DNA of 64,000 nt from Pyropia yezoensis (taxonomy: Eukaryota; Rhodophyta; Bangiophyceae; Bangiales; Bangiaceae). Positions 29,587 to 40,500 of the stretch are shown in pieces. Position 1 is the stretch's first letter, and the number at the start of each line of letters is the position of its first letter. The translations under genes and the position numbers were made by a program. Below the pieces are notes generated by a model. The model had not been told where the DNA came from and made no database searches. It saw only the letters and a list, made by a program, of their open reading frames with translations. The stretch is taken from the NCBI GenBank assembly GCA_009829735.1, contig CM020619.1, positions 62,001 through 126,000 on the forward strand, written 5' to 3'.

Positions 29587-31770
29587 ATGTCTACCCAAGA
29601 GACGGGGAACGTTCAAGATGACGGATCGGCGTCGACGCCGACCCCGGAGGTGACTACGGGAACCGAGATCGGGAACCCGATCGACAACATTGAGACGGCA
29701 ATGCTCTCAGGTGCCGGATCGACGATTGGCACGGCTCGGACGGCAGGAGGCGGGGGCCCGCCTCAACTGTCGTCGACCGACCTCACTCCGCCGCCTCCTT
29801 CACCAGGGGATTCCCTGATGGCATCATTGGCCCGCATCGAGGCCCGGTTTTCCGGACTCGACGCTCGCCAGGAGCGGACGGAGGACGCGATGGCAGTGTT
29901 GATGTCAACACGCCACACGACGGGACCCCGTCGTGTTCCTCCCACACCAGTACGGTTCGAACCGGCCGGACTACTTTCGGAGTCCACCAGGGTCAACCCC
30001 GGTGTGGCTACTCCTGGACAACCCCCGGACACAATGGGGTATGGATCCGACTCGTCGGCAGAGTTGGAACGGAGCCACACGGAGCGATACGCTCGGAGCA
30101 CCCGAAGCGGACTCCGCGGACACGACCCGGCGGATACTTACGCCGGTGGAGAGTCGGTTATTGGCGGAGGGGGTACCCTCTCACAGTATCCCCACGACGA
30201 AGGAGGCCAGGCAACTCGGGTTCCTGAGGTGCCGACGCCTGAAGTACCATCTTCAGTGGTGGAAGCTATGACCGCGCAGGTAACTGCGAGCCTACTGAAG
30301 CGGATGGAATCCGATGAGTTTGCTCATCAACTGGCTAAGCGACTGGATATCCAGGACGCTGACACGGAGATCGTCAACGAAGTCTTCAGGTCGGTACTGA
30401 CTCCCGAACGCTATTGTTTGGAAGACCGATCTACCACCGTATCGGAATCGATGCGTAATACGTCGCACCGAGCGATCCGCTCTATGCAGACCCTTATGAA
30501 GGGAGTCCCTATGTTCGGGGGCCCCAACGGACGTCCGTTGGCAGTCATCGGCTTCTTGACTAGCTTCAAGGCAGCCGCGGACAAGGCCCTCGTTAACGAG
30601 GGGCTGGCCCTGGAGATCCTCCCGTTCTTTGTTGATGAACGAGTGCGAGGCATCCTTCGCCAGGCATCCCCAATGCCGGGAATGAGGGTCGCGGCCACCC
30701 CCATGGATTACCGTGGGATCCTCAAGGAGCTGCTGAGCAGTTACCTCAGTGAGGACAAGTGCGAGGACCACTACCGGGCCCTGCGCACTGCCACCGCCCA
30801 GAGCTGGGAGGATGAGGAGATGTTCGGACGACGGATTCAAGAGCTCGACTACGAGCTGGGGAAGCTCCTCGGAGAAGGGGAGCTACGGGCCATCCTGTTC
30901 GCAGGAGTACCCAACTACGTGCGGATATCCGCACGGGGCGCCAACACGGCACGGACGAACTTCAGTCGACTGATGCATATGTGCAAGTCCCTAGGGGACG
31001 CCTACCGGGTTCTACACCCGGAGTGTGCCTTGGCCCCGAAGCCCAAGGGTGAGGGAGGCAAGCCCAGTCTTACCCCGGTACCGAGGCAAGAGAAGGTGGA
31101 ACGTAAGGCCGCACCAGTACTGGTGGCGACCGAACATACCCCTACGGGCGAGGATGAACCTCTAGTTGACCAACAGGGCCACCTGCTGTTACCGGCGACG
31201 CCGGTGATTGATGAGCACGGTACGGTAGCGTACATCGCTCCGGCGGGGACCCAGTTCCAGGTCAACGAGGGAGCGGGACGGCGCGTCCCGTATGTGCGGA
31301 CGACGGGGTATGCCCCGGTTACGGGTAACCCCCACCAGCCCCTGCCTACATGGGCAGTACGTACGGAGGCACCTCCGCAGATTGTGGGTCGACCCAACCG
31401 GTTGGGGGAGTCCATGCTCCGGTTGACCAAAGGACCCAAGGCCTACCATGGAGCAGGCACTCGGGCGCCCGAGGGAGGCAACCGCAGCTACGGGGCTACC
31501 CCGATGCAAACTCAAGGAGGGACCGGCACGTCCGGATGTATGTTGTGTGGGGATCCCCAGCACTGGGTGTCTTCCTGCCCACTCATCCCCGAGGAGTCTC
31601 GGCGGGCAGCGGCGCACCGCAAGGCATCCACCGGGGGTTATCCCGCCAGAGCACCCGGACCCGCACCGGGTAGGCAGCCAGCCCCAGGTGGAGTACTGGC
31701 CGTCGAGGAGGCACCTCCTCAGCCGGATGTCCCGGCGGACAGCACCCTACCAAGGGCGGGAAACGAGTAA
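29587..31770 (+). CDS. gag: Gag of X2 with CCHC knuckle
   Basis: 727 residues from ATG (MSTQETG), a start also kept in X3. Residues 1-220 are disordered and rich in Thr, Pro and Gly. A helical, capsid-like domain runs from about 225 to 485 (TAQVTASLLKRM to YRVLHPEC). A spacer follows, then one zinc knuckle CMLCGDPQHWVSSC (Cys651, Cys654, His659, Cys664), and a Pro-rich tail. It ends in TAA, four bases after the slippery heptamer. This gag is much longer than that of family B, mainly because of the disordered N-terminal third. Confidence 0.9.
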   Translation: MSTQETGNVQDDGSASTPTPEVTTGTEIGNPIDNIETAMLSGAGSTIGTARTAGGGGPPQLSSTDLTPPPPSPGDSLMASLARIEARFSGLDARQERTEDAMAVLMSTRHTTGPRRVPPTPVRFEPAGLLSESTRVNPGVATPGQPPDTMGYGSDSSAELERSHTERYARSTRSGLRGHDPADTYAGGESVIGGGGTLSQYPHDEGGQATRVPEVPTPEVPSSVVEAMTAQVTASLLKRMESDEFAHQLAKRLDIQDADTEIVNEVFRSVLTPERYCLEDRSTTVSESMRNTSHRAIRSMQTLMKGVPMFGGPNGRPLAVIGFLTSFKAAADKALVNEGLALEILPFFVDERVRGILRQASPMPGMRVAATPMDYRGILKELLSSYLSEDKCEDHYRALRTATAQSWEDEEMFGRRIQELDYELGKLLGEGELRAILFAGVPNYVRISARGANTARTNFSRLMHMCKSLGDAYRVLHPECALAPKPKGEGGKPSLTPVPRQEKVERKAAPVLVATEHTPTGEDEPLVDQQGHLLLPATPVIDEHGTVAYIAPAGTQFQVNEGAGRRVPYVRTTGYAPVTGNPHQPLPTWAVRTEAPPQIVGRPNRLGESMLRLTKGPKAYHGAGTRAPEGGNRSYGATPMQTQGGTGTSGCMLCGDPQHWVSSCPLIPEESRRAAAHRKASTGGYPARAPGPAPGRQPAPGGVLAVEEAPPQPDVPADSTLPRAGNE
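31758..31764 (+). promoter_or_regulatory. -1 ribosomal frameshift site GGGAAAC (family X)
   Basis: In the gag frame it reads G GGA AAC, then GAG and the TAA stop. Shifting -1 gives CGA GTA AGA GGA, which continues openly into the pol frame (ATG at 31779). GGGAAAC is a known efficient slippery sequence. Confidence 0.75.
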
Positions 31771-34700
31771 GAGGAAGGATGACCGGGGGGCGCTGGGGCA
31801 ACCCAAGCAAGCCACCCCGGAGTACCGCAGGGAAAGCCCCACGGCGAGCGCGTTTGAGCCGACGCCGCATCAACCCCCGGGTACACCTTCCGGCCCCGAC
31901 GACACGGCGTCAGGGGATTGATGACCAACCACCAAGGTTGGGAGGAGAGGACGGGAAGCCCCGTCACATGGAACCAGAGAAGGGTCCTGTTCAGGATGCC
32001 CGAGCTACACCGGATATCGGCGTAGGCCACGTGCTGTTTACCTTCGAGAACTTCAAGGTATCAGCCACACTGGGGGTTGACCCCTAGTCGACACGATCGT
32101 ACTACCCTGTACTGGATACAGGGGCTGGACCCAACCTTATCCGGAAGGATACCCTCCCGGACAAGTGGCTTCCGCGAGTCAGAGTGACTCGGGGACCCAC
32201 CATCAAGGACGCGAATGGTCGCCTCATTCGTACGACCGCAGCGATGTCGCTGCGGGTCACCATCGGCGAACTCACCACGGAAGTCGACTTCCTGGTGTGT
32301 GAGACCCTATCGGTGCCCTGCATACTGGGGTGCACCTTCATCAACGTTCACGTTGATGCAATTCGGCCAGGCCGGAGGACCGTCGAGCTTCAAGAAGCCG
32401 ACGGGACGAAGCGAGGACACACGGCTATCGTCAGGGACCTGACGCTACAAGGGAGCCACGTTAACGTGGCTGAGGTGTACGCAAGTGTCGAGCCGAAGAC
32501 ACTTCAGTTGGCCAAGCGAACTCGCTTTGAGCCGTTGTCGGAGACAGTCCTCCCAGTTAACTGTGACCTCGCAGGCATCTGCAGAGTCAAGTCCAACTTG
32601 CGGACGTACAAGCGCCATGGGTTGACCATGGCCAACGGTCTCATAGACCTCCCATCAGGAGGGTCGTCCCTCCTAGTGATGGCGAACTATCGCCGTAAGG
32701 CAGTCACCCTCCCGAAGGGAACTATCCTCGGGATTGCCGAGCTTTACGAAGGAGATATCCTTACCCCTGACAAGGAAGGTCAAGTGGACCCACTTGAGGT
32801 GCTGGCGGTCGCCGAGACCACCGAGCGACAGCAACCCGATGACGGGAAGCCTAGTCGACCATCATTACCGGCGGATATTCCGCCGAAGGACCAAGAAGCA
32901 TTGAAGGCACTGGCCGAGGCTGACCTCGACCACCTTCCCCCTTCCGTAGCCGAAGGGGTACGACGGATGTTAAGAAAGCATGACGTCATGTGGACAGGCG
33001 GAGCCCTGGGTACCATTGGGGCAACCCAACATCGTATTGACCTGGTACCAGGCGCACGCCCCGCCCGGTCACAACCGCACCGAGCGGGACCTATGCAACG
33101 AGAGATCGTTGATGGAGAAGTGAAGAGGATGAGTGAAGCTAAGGTGATCCGACCTTCGATGTCGGAGTGGGGTGCCCCAGTCGTTATTGTACCGAAGAAG
33201 GATCAAACCCCTCGGTTTTGCATCGATTATCGACGCCTCAACTTGGTCACCAAGAAAGACTCATACCCTTTACCAAGGATGGATGAATGCATCGACTCCC
33301 TGGGGGAAGCTACGGTGTTTACCACCATCGACTGCAATGCCGGATACTGGCAGATCCCGGTGGCGGACGAGGATATCCCCAAGACGGCGTTCGTCTGTCA
33401 CAGTGGAGTGTACGAGTTCCTAAGGATGCCCTTCGGATTGTCCAACGCCCCCGCTACATTCCAGCGGGCTATCGACATTATACTGTCGGAGGTGAAGTGG
33501 CGTAACTGCCTAGTGTACCTCGATGACGTTATCGTCTTCTCGCGTAACATGGGTGACCATGTGCAACATGTGGACGAGGTACTCACCCTCTTGCGGAACG
33601 CCTGGGTAACCCTGCGTCTGAAGAAGTGCGCCTTCTTCCAACAGACGGTCGAGTATCTGGGCCACCAGATAACCCCTGGTAAACTAGGGGTACTCGAAGC
33701 CAATACCCGGGCACTCCGGGATGCCCGGTTCCCTAACACCCAGACACAGCTCAAGAGCTTCCTGGGAATGTGAAATGTATACCGACGGTTCGTCAAGGAC
33801 TTCGCTCGGATAGCTAAACCGTTAACGGTTCTTACGAGCAGTACCCTGCCCAAGGTACTCCAACCCCCTTCGCCTAGCGAAGAGGAGGCATTCTAGTCGC
33901 TGAAGCGAGCCCTACTATCCCCACCCGTTCTTGCGTTACCGCACAGACGGGGTACCTTCGTCATCGATGTCGATGCGTGCGATACACAAGTGGGATGCAC
34001 CCTCTTACAGAGAGAGACGTTGATCGGTACCGATAACGTTATCCCGGACCTACGTCCGGTAGGATACTTCAGCCGGACACTCAACCCGGCTGAGCGTAAC
34101 TATAGTGCCACCGAGCGTGAATGCCTCGGAGTTATATGGGCAGTGCAACTGCTCCGTCCATACCTGGAGGGCTCCAGGTTCATCGTGAGGTCCGACCACG
34201 AACCCCTACGATGGCTCCTCAACCTTGGTGACAAGGATTCCGATAGCCATGGGAGGCTAGCCCGATGGAGGCTAAAAATGGCCGAGCACGACTACCGTAC
34301 CGTGTATAAGGCTGGGTCAACCCACCATCTCGGAGACGCATTGTCTCGACTCGACACCCCGAGCGGGGATACCCGCCCGGTGGACGAGGACATCCCGGTG
34401 GTACCGGTCTGCATGGCGGGTAACGCTACCCAAGGTATGGTTGACCATACCATGGCACACCGAGCATGCCCACTAACCCTCGCGGACTTCCGCGAGGCAC
34501 AAGCCAATGACGACGACTGTAGACGTCATCGCGCTAACCTCCTGGCCGGTACGGCCGGCATCTTCTCCGAGAACGAAGACGGACTCATATACCGGCGGGC
34601 ACCCGCCGATGGACGACATCAAGTCGTGGTTCCCGTGTCCTTACGGCAAGCCGTCATGGAACGAGAACACGAGAACCCCACAGCCGGACACCCGGGGGGT

Positions 34701-35945
34701 TCACGTATGTTCGCAGCAATGCGAAGGTTCTTCTACTGGCCAGCAATGGCCGTCGACGTGGTCGACCACGTAAGGGGATGCCACCCCTGTGCACGTAACC
34801 GCATGAGTCTGCATAGGCAGGCGTCTGCCATGAAGCTATTCCCACATGATGGGCCCAACGAGCAAGTCGCTACCGACAAACTCGGGCCACTTCCGGTAAC
34901 GGAAGAAGGGATCAGGTACATCCTGGTCATGTCTGACCGGTTCACTAAGCTGTCACGAGCGGCAGCCATCCCGAATGATACGGCATACACCATCATGAAC
35001 GCAGTGGTTGACCACTGGATCAGTGCATACGGAGTCATGAAGCAGCTCCTCTCCGACAACGGAGCAAACCTTACGTCAGCATTCTGCACTAAGGTCCTGG
35101 GCATGTTCGGTATCGAACCACGTCGGGCATCCGACTACCACCCGCAAACCAACGGGCAGGTGGAGCGGTTCAACCGCACCATCGTCAAGATGCTACAGTG
35201 CTACGTGGCCGAGCACACGAACACTTGGGACAGGCTTCTGTCCGTACTCACCCTGGCATACAATGCCAGGCCACATCGGAGCACAAACATCGCTCCGCTG
35301 GAGTGGGTCATGCCACTAGGCGTGGGTAACCTGACGCTGCCACCAGGCAGGTGCACTCGGTATGATACACCGAAAGGCCGACCGGCCGAACGTATCCACC
35401 TAGCTTGGTTGGCCAAGCTATCGTGGATGATTCCTAAGCTCAAGGGTGCCCTTGACAGAACACGACTTCGATATAAGAAGAACTTCGACGCCCGACTACG
35501 GGTGCGCAACGCTACCCTGATAACAGGTGACTGGGTCTACATCAGACACCAGAAGTTCCGGGGGAACAAGCTCATGCAACCGGTCAAGGGACCGTACCAG
35601 ATTCTCCACAGAGATGACCACTCTGTTATTCTACACTCCGATACGGAGATCCAACGCATCAGTGTGAATGATGTCACACCTGCTCCGAAGCCGGAACAGC
35701 CTCAGCCGGTACCGGCTGGGTTGCTACATGAAGCTCTTACAACCCACCGGTCAGATGACCCGGTGGGACCGGATGGGATTCCATACCAAGTAGAGAGCGT
35801 GGTCGGACACACCGACCCGGACCTACCAGGACCCTGGTACGTCAAGGTTATGTGGGTCGGATACGACTCACCCACCTGGGAACAGGCGGCAAATATACCC
35901 CGCCAACTCCTCATGCCTTACATGAGGCGACGACGCCTACTGTAA
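31764..35945 (+). pseudogene. pol: Pol of X2 with three nonsense codons
   Basis: Numbered from ATG 31779 (1388 codons). The protease has LDTGAG with Asp113. RT runs from about 430 to 610 with YLDD at 580-583. RNase H, integrase (Asp1033, Asp1093, Glu1129) and a chromodomain follow, as in X1. In-frame stops are TAG at 32085-32087 (residue 103, just before the protease motif), TGA at 33771-33773 (TGC in X1) and TAG at 33894-33896 (GAG in X1 and X0). There are no frameshifts. Enzymatic motifs are otherwise kept, so inactivation is recent. From 34458 the sequence is given twice because of the assembly overlap; the second image ends at 40022. Confidence 0.93.
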
Positions 35946-38034
35946 CAGCCCAACCGACACCGACTTCGGCTGTTGGGGGGTGAGGCTTATACCTACTAAG
36001 TAGGGTGTGACATGGTTACGGCAGACTTAGATTTCTAGTCAATTAGACTTAGGTTTCTAAGTCGAACCAAGCTTAGGCAACTAAGTAGAGTCAAGCTTAG
36101 GTAACTAAGTAAACCTGAACCTTAATAAGTTAACTTAAAGGTAAAGGCTAACTCCGTAATATCGAAGTAAATAGGGGGCTTACACGGGAGGATGACCTCC
36201 CCAAGCCAAGACACAAAGTGAGAGAGGATGACCTCCCCAAGCAGGAACCAACCGGAAGAAGTTGGGCGGAGGCAAGGCACCACTGAGCCAGAAGGGGTAC
36301 TCCCCAGGGCAGCAAACAGAGGCAAGCAATGCCCCCAAAGGGGATGAGTTTATACTCACTACTACCCGGCTACCATAAGGGTCACCGGGGCCCTCTCCCT
36401 CACAACCAATAGCACTCCTCAGTGGGTAGACCCACTGCCCGAGGGAGGCCACTCACGCGTAAGCGCGTATACCTCCGTGCTCCACCGGTCCGCAATCTCA
36501 CGACGGTCAATCACCCGAGTTACCTCGGTGCATAGCTGGACGAGGGTGCTGCGGCCAGCCTCCACGTCGTGCAGAGCTTTTTGGAGGCGGTCCAGCACGC
36601 CACCGAAGCAACGCGCTGACCCAACTAGCGCAGCACCTGGGGGGATATCCCCCCAGCTAACAGAGAGACCTTCCGCATTGCGCGGGCAACAAGGGCGTCA
36701 ACGCCTCATACCAGAGACGGGGACCCCCGTCTTGTTATGACAGGGGCGGGAGCGGACACTGGCGCAGCCAGAGGAGCCATAGGAGCCGACACGGCTACCA
36801 CCGGAGCCGGTGGCACTGAATACGAGGCCCGGTAGGACCCTACCGAAGGGGCTCCACCGTAACCCCGGCGGGGCTCCGCCCGACGACGGGACACCCCACG
36901 CTCCCCACCCGCAGAGCCCCACTCTCGGGACGACGGCCAACCGCCGCCGGTATCGGGTTACCGAACCACGGGGCAAGGACCTGAAGAGGGTCATGGATAA
37001 CCATGGGAATACCCAGGTCAGAACGGCCTCAGTGGACGCCCACCCATGGAAACTAGGCTCACCCGGCTGAGTACGCCGGATACGCAACGAGTGACGAGGC
37101 AGGGGGTAGCCCCAGCCTGCGGGTCCCCGGTACGGGGGAAGGGCAACACCCCAGCCCAGTTCACGGCATCGTGAACAGCCAGCAGGGCCTCGAACTCCCG
37201 GGCCAACCCGGTCTTGGCGCTATCAGGTCCACGCCCAACTGCGCGATGTGCCGACGGACACCCGTCGGAAGATGAAACAGGCGCCCCTGCCGGCGGACGG
37301 ACAGCAAGAAGGAGGACGCCTGCCCGAGGGTAACCTCAAGGGTGAAGGTACCCTGCAACGGGTGGACCGGCCGGGAGGCCAACACACTCCCGAAGTATCG
37401 GAGACAGGAGCCGGTGTCAAACCGGAAAGCAGGGGCGGGTTCCCACCCCTCCTTCCATAGCGCGGGCGCACGGGAGTGTATACCGGCGCACGACCGTTGC
37501 CGGTCTGCAACGCACACGTTATATCCGTGCGAAACGCATCCGCCATTGACACCATGGTTACGTCGCCAGCTCGACGCCGACTTCAACCCCGCCATAGGCG
37601 GGGTAGGGAGCCGTCAACGACAGATACGGGGATACCCCGGGTAGTTATCAAAGTCGGGATACCGACCGGTACTGCCCACCGTCTACCCAAACGCAACCGG
37701 CTCCGCCGCCGCCGCAATCCCCCGAGCACTAGCCGGGTAGTCAATCTCCCGCGGCAACGCCGGAGCAATCAGGTCGCATACCCCGAAGTTGGGGTCGAGG
37801 TAGACCTCACCCCGTCCCACCCGAGTACGCCAGAGCTGCGCATGCCGGTCAACCGGCTGACTCAGGATCCAATGGTGTTCCACTCGCACCGCGTTCGGCT
37901 GGTTGACCAGCCGCACCAACTCCCGCTCCCAACTCGGGTCCACCTTGACGCGCCGGGAGGACTCTTCACGGGGATGGGGCAGGTGGAAGTCCACCCGCAT
38001 CCGCCCATCGGACTCCATTGACTCTTGCACAGTC
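34458..38034 (+). other. Left image of an unmerged contig overlap
   Basis: This block matches 38535-42120 base for base through pol (34458-35945 and 38535-40022 are both 1488 bases). Beyond that it has scattered single-base losses, for a net of nine bases, in the last 2 kb before the gap. These include damage to the antisense ORF (36423-38034) that is absent from the right image. That is the signature of an error-prone contig end. The right image should be used for annotation. Confidence 0.88.
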
Positions 38035-38534
38035 NNNNNNNNNNNNNNNNNNNNNNNNNNNNNNNNNNNNNNNNNNNNNNNNNNNNNNNNNNNNNNNNNN
38101 NNNNNNNNNNNNNNNNNNNNNNNNNNNNNNNNNNNNNNNNNNNNNNNNNNNNNNNNNNNNNNNNNNNNNNNNNNNNNNNNNNNNNNNNNNNNNNNNNNNN
38201 NNNNNNNNNNNNNNNNNNNNNNNNNNNNNNNNNNNNNNNNNNNNNNNNNNNNNNNNNNNNNNNNNNNNNNNNNNNNNNNNNNNNNNNNNNNNNNNNNNNN
38301 NNNNNNNNNNNNNNNNNNNNNNNNNNNNNNNNNNNNNNNNNNNNNNNNNNNNNNNNNNNNNNNNNNNNNNNNNNNNNNNNNNNNNNNNNNNNNNNNNNNN
38401 NNNNNNNNNNNNNNNNNNNNNNNNNNNNNNNNNNNNNNNNNNNNNNNNNNNNNNNNNNNNNNNNNNNNNNNNNNNNNNNNNNNNNNNNNNNNNNNNNNNN
38501 NNNNNNNNNNNNNNNNNNNNNNNNNNNNNNNNNN
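38035..38534. other. Scaffold gap, exactly 500 N
   Basis: The round length indicates a placeholder of unknown size, as placed by scaffolding tools. Given the overlap of the two sides, the true gap is probably negative. Confidence 0.97.
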
Positions 38535-40022
38535 CACCGAGCATGCCCACTAACCCTCGCGGACTTCCGCGAGGCACAAGCCAATGACGACGACTGTAGA
38601 CGTCATCGCGCTAACCTCCTGGCCGGTACGGCCGGCATCTTCTCCGAGAACGAAGACGGACTCATATACCGGCGGGCACCCGCCGATGGACGACATCAAG
38701 TCGTGGTTCCCGTGTCCTTACGGCAAGCCGTCATGGAACGAGAACACGAGAACCCCACAGCCGGACACCCGGGGGGTTCACGTATGTTCGCAGCAATGCG
38801 AAGGTTCTTCTACTGGCCAGCAATGGCCGTCGACGTGGTCGACCACGTAAGGGGATGCCACCCCTGTGCACGTAACCGCATGAGTCTGCATAGGCAGGCG
38901 TCTGCCATGAAGCTATTCCCACATGATGGGCCCAACGAGCAAGTCGCTACCGACAAACTCGGGCCACTTCCGGTAACGGAAGAAGGGATCAGGTACATCC
39001 TGGTCATGTCTGACCGGTTCACTAAGCTGTCACGAGCGGCAGCCATCCCGAATGATACGGCATACACCATCATGAACGCAGTGGTTGACCACTGGATCAG
39101 TGCATACGGAGTCATGAAGCAGCTCCTCTCCGACAACGGAGCAAACCTTACGTCAGCATTCTGCACTAAGGTCCTGGGCATGTTCGGTATCGAACCACGT
39201 CGGGCATCCGACTACCACCCGCAAACCAACGGGCAGGTGGAGCGGTTCAACCGCACCATCGTCAAGATGCTACAGTGCTACGTGGCCGAGCACACGAACA
39301 CTTGGGACAGGCTTCTGTCCGTACTCACCCTGGCATACAATGCCAGGCCACATCGGAGCACAAACATCGCTCCGCTGGAGTGGGTCATGCCACTAGGCGT
39401 GGGTAACCTGACGCTGCCACCAGGCAGGTGCACTCGGTATGATACACCGAAAGGCCGACCGGCCGAACGTATCCACCTAGCTTGGTTGGCCAAGCTATCG
39501 TGGATGATTCCTAAGCTCAAGGGTGCCCTTGACAGAACACGACTTCGATATAAGAAGAACTTCGACGCCCGACTACGGGTGCGCAACGCTACCCTGATAA
39601 CAGGTGACTGGGTCTACATCAGACACCAGAAGTTCCGGGGGAACAAGCTCATGCAACCGGTCAAGGGACCGTACCAGATTCTCCACAGAGATGACCACTC
39701 TGTTATTCTACACTCCGATACGGAGATCCAACGCATCAGTGTGAATGATGTCACACCTGCTCCGAAGCCGGAACAGCCTCAGCCGGTACCGGCTGGGTTG
39801 CTACATGAAGCTCTTACAACCCACCGGTCAGATGACCCGGTGGGACCGGATGGGATTCCATACCAAGTAGAGAGCGTGGTCGGACACACCGACCCGGACC
39901 TACCAGGACCCTGGTACGTCAAGGTTATGTGGGTCGGATACGACTCACCCACCTGGGAACAGGCGGCAAATATACCCCGCCAACTCCTCATGCCTTACAT
40001 GAGGCGACGACGCCTACTGTAA
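38535..40022 (+). pseudogene. Right image of X2 pol end (integrase to chromodomain)
   Basis: Same coding sequence as 34458-35945, from HRACPLTLADF to the terminal TAA. It is not a second gene if the overlap reading is correct. Confidence 0.88.
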
Positions 40023-40100
40023 CAGCCCAACCGACACCGACTTCGGCTGTTGGGGGGTGAGGCTTATACCTACTAAGTAGGGTGTGACATGGTTACGGCA

Positions 40101-40188
40101 GACTTAGATTTCTAAGTCAAATTAGACTTAGGTTTCTAAGTCGAACCAAGCTTAGGCAACTAAGTAGAGTCAAGCTTAGGTAACTAAG
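40101..40188. repeat. Four tandem hairpins between pol and antisense ORF of X2
   Basis: Stems at 40101-40118, 40125-40142, 40151-40164 and 40175-40188. Loops differ (ATTT, GTTT, GCAA, GTAA) while stems are kept. They occupy the same position as in X1, in the 478-base spacer between convergent stops. Confidence 0.75.
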
Positions 40189-40500
40189 TAAAACCTGAAC
40201 CTTAATAAGTTAACTTAAAGGTAAAGGCTAACTCCGATAATATCGAAGTAAATAGGGGGCTTACACGGGAGGATGACCTCCCCAAGCCAAGACACAAAGT
40301 GAGAGAGGATGACCTCCCCAAGCAGGAACCAACCGGAAGAAGTTGGGCGGGAGGCAAGGCACCACTGAGCCAGAAGGGGTACTCCCCAGGGCAGCAAACA
40401 GAGGCAAGCAATGCCCCCAAAGGGGATGAGTTTATACTCACTACTACCCGGCTACCATAAGGGTCACCGGGGCCCTCTCCCTCACAACCAATAGCACTCC

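Noticed and set aside
38025-40022. Long ORFs through the N gap
   Set aside because: They arise from translating N as X and join unrelated strands and contigs.
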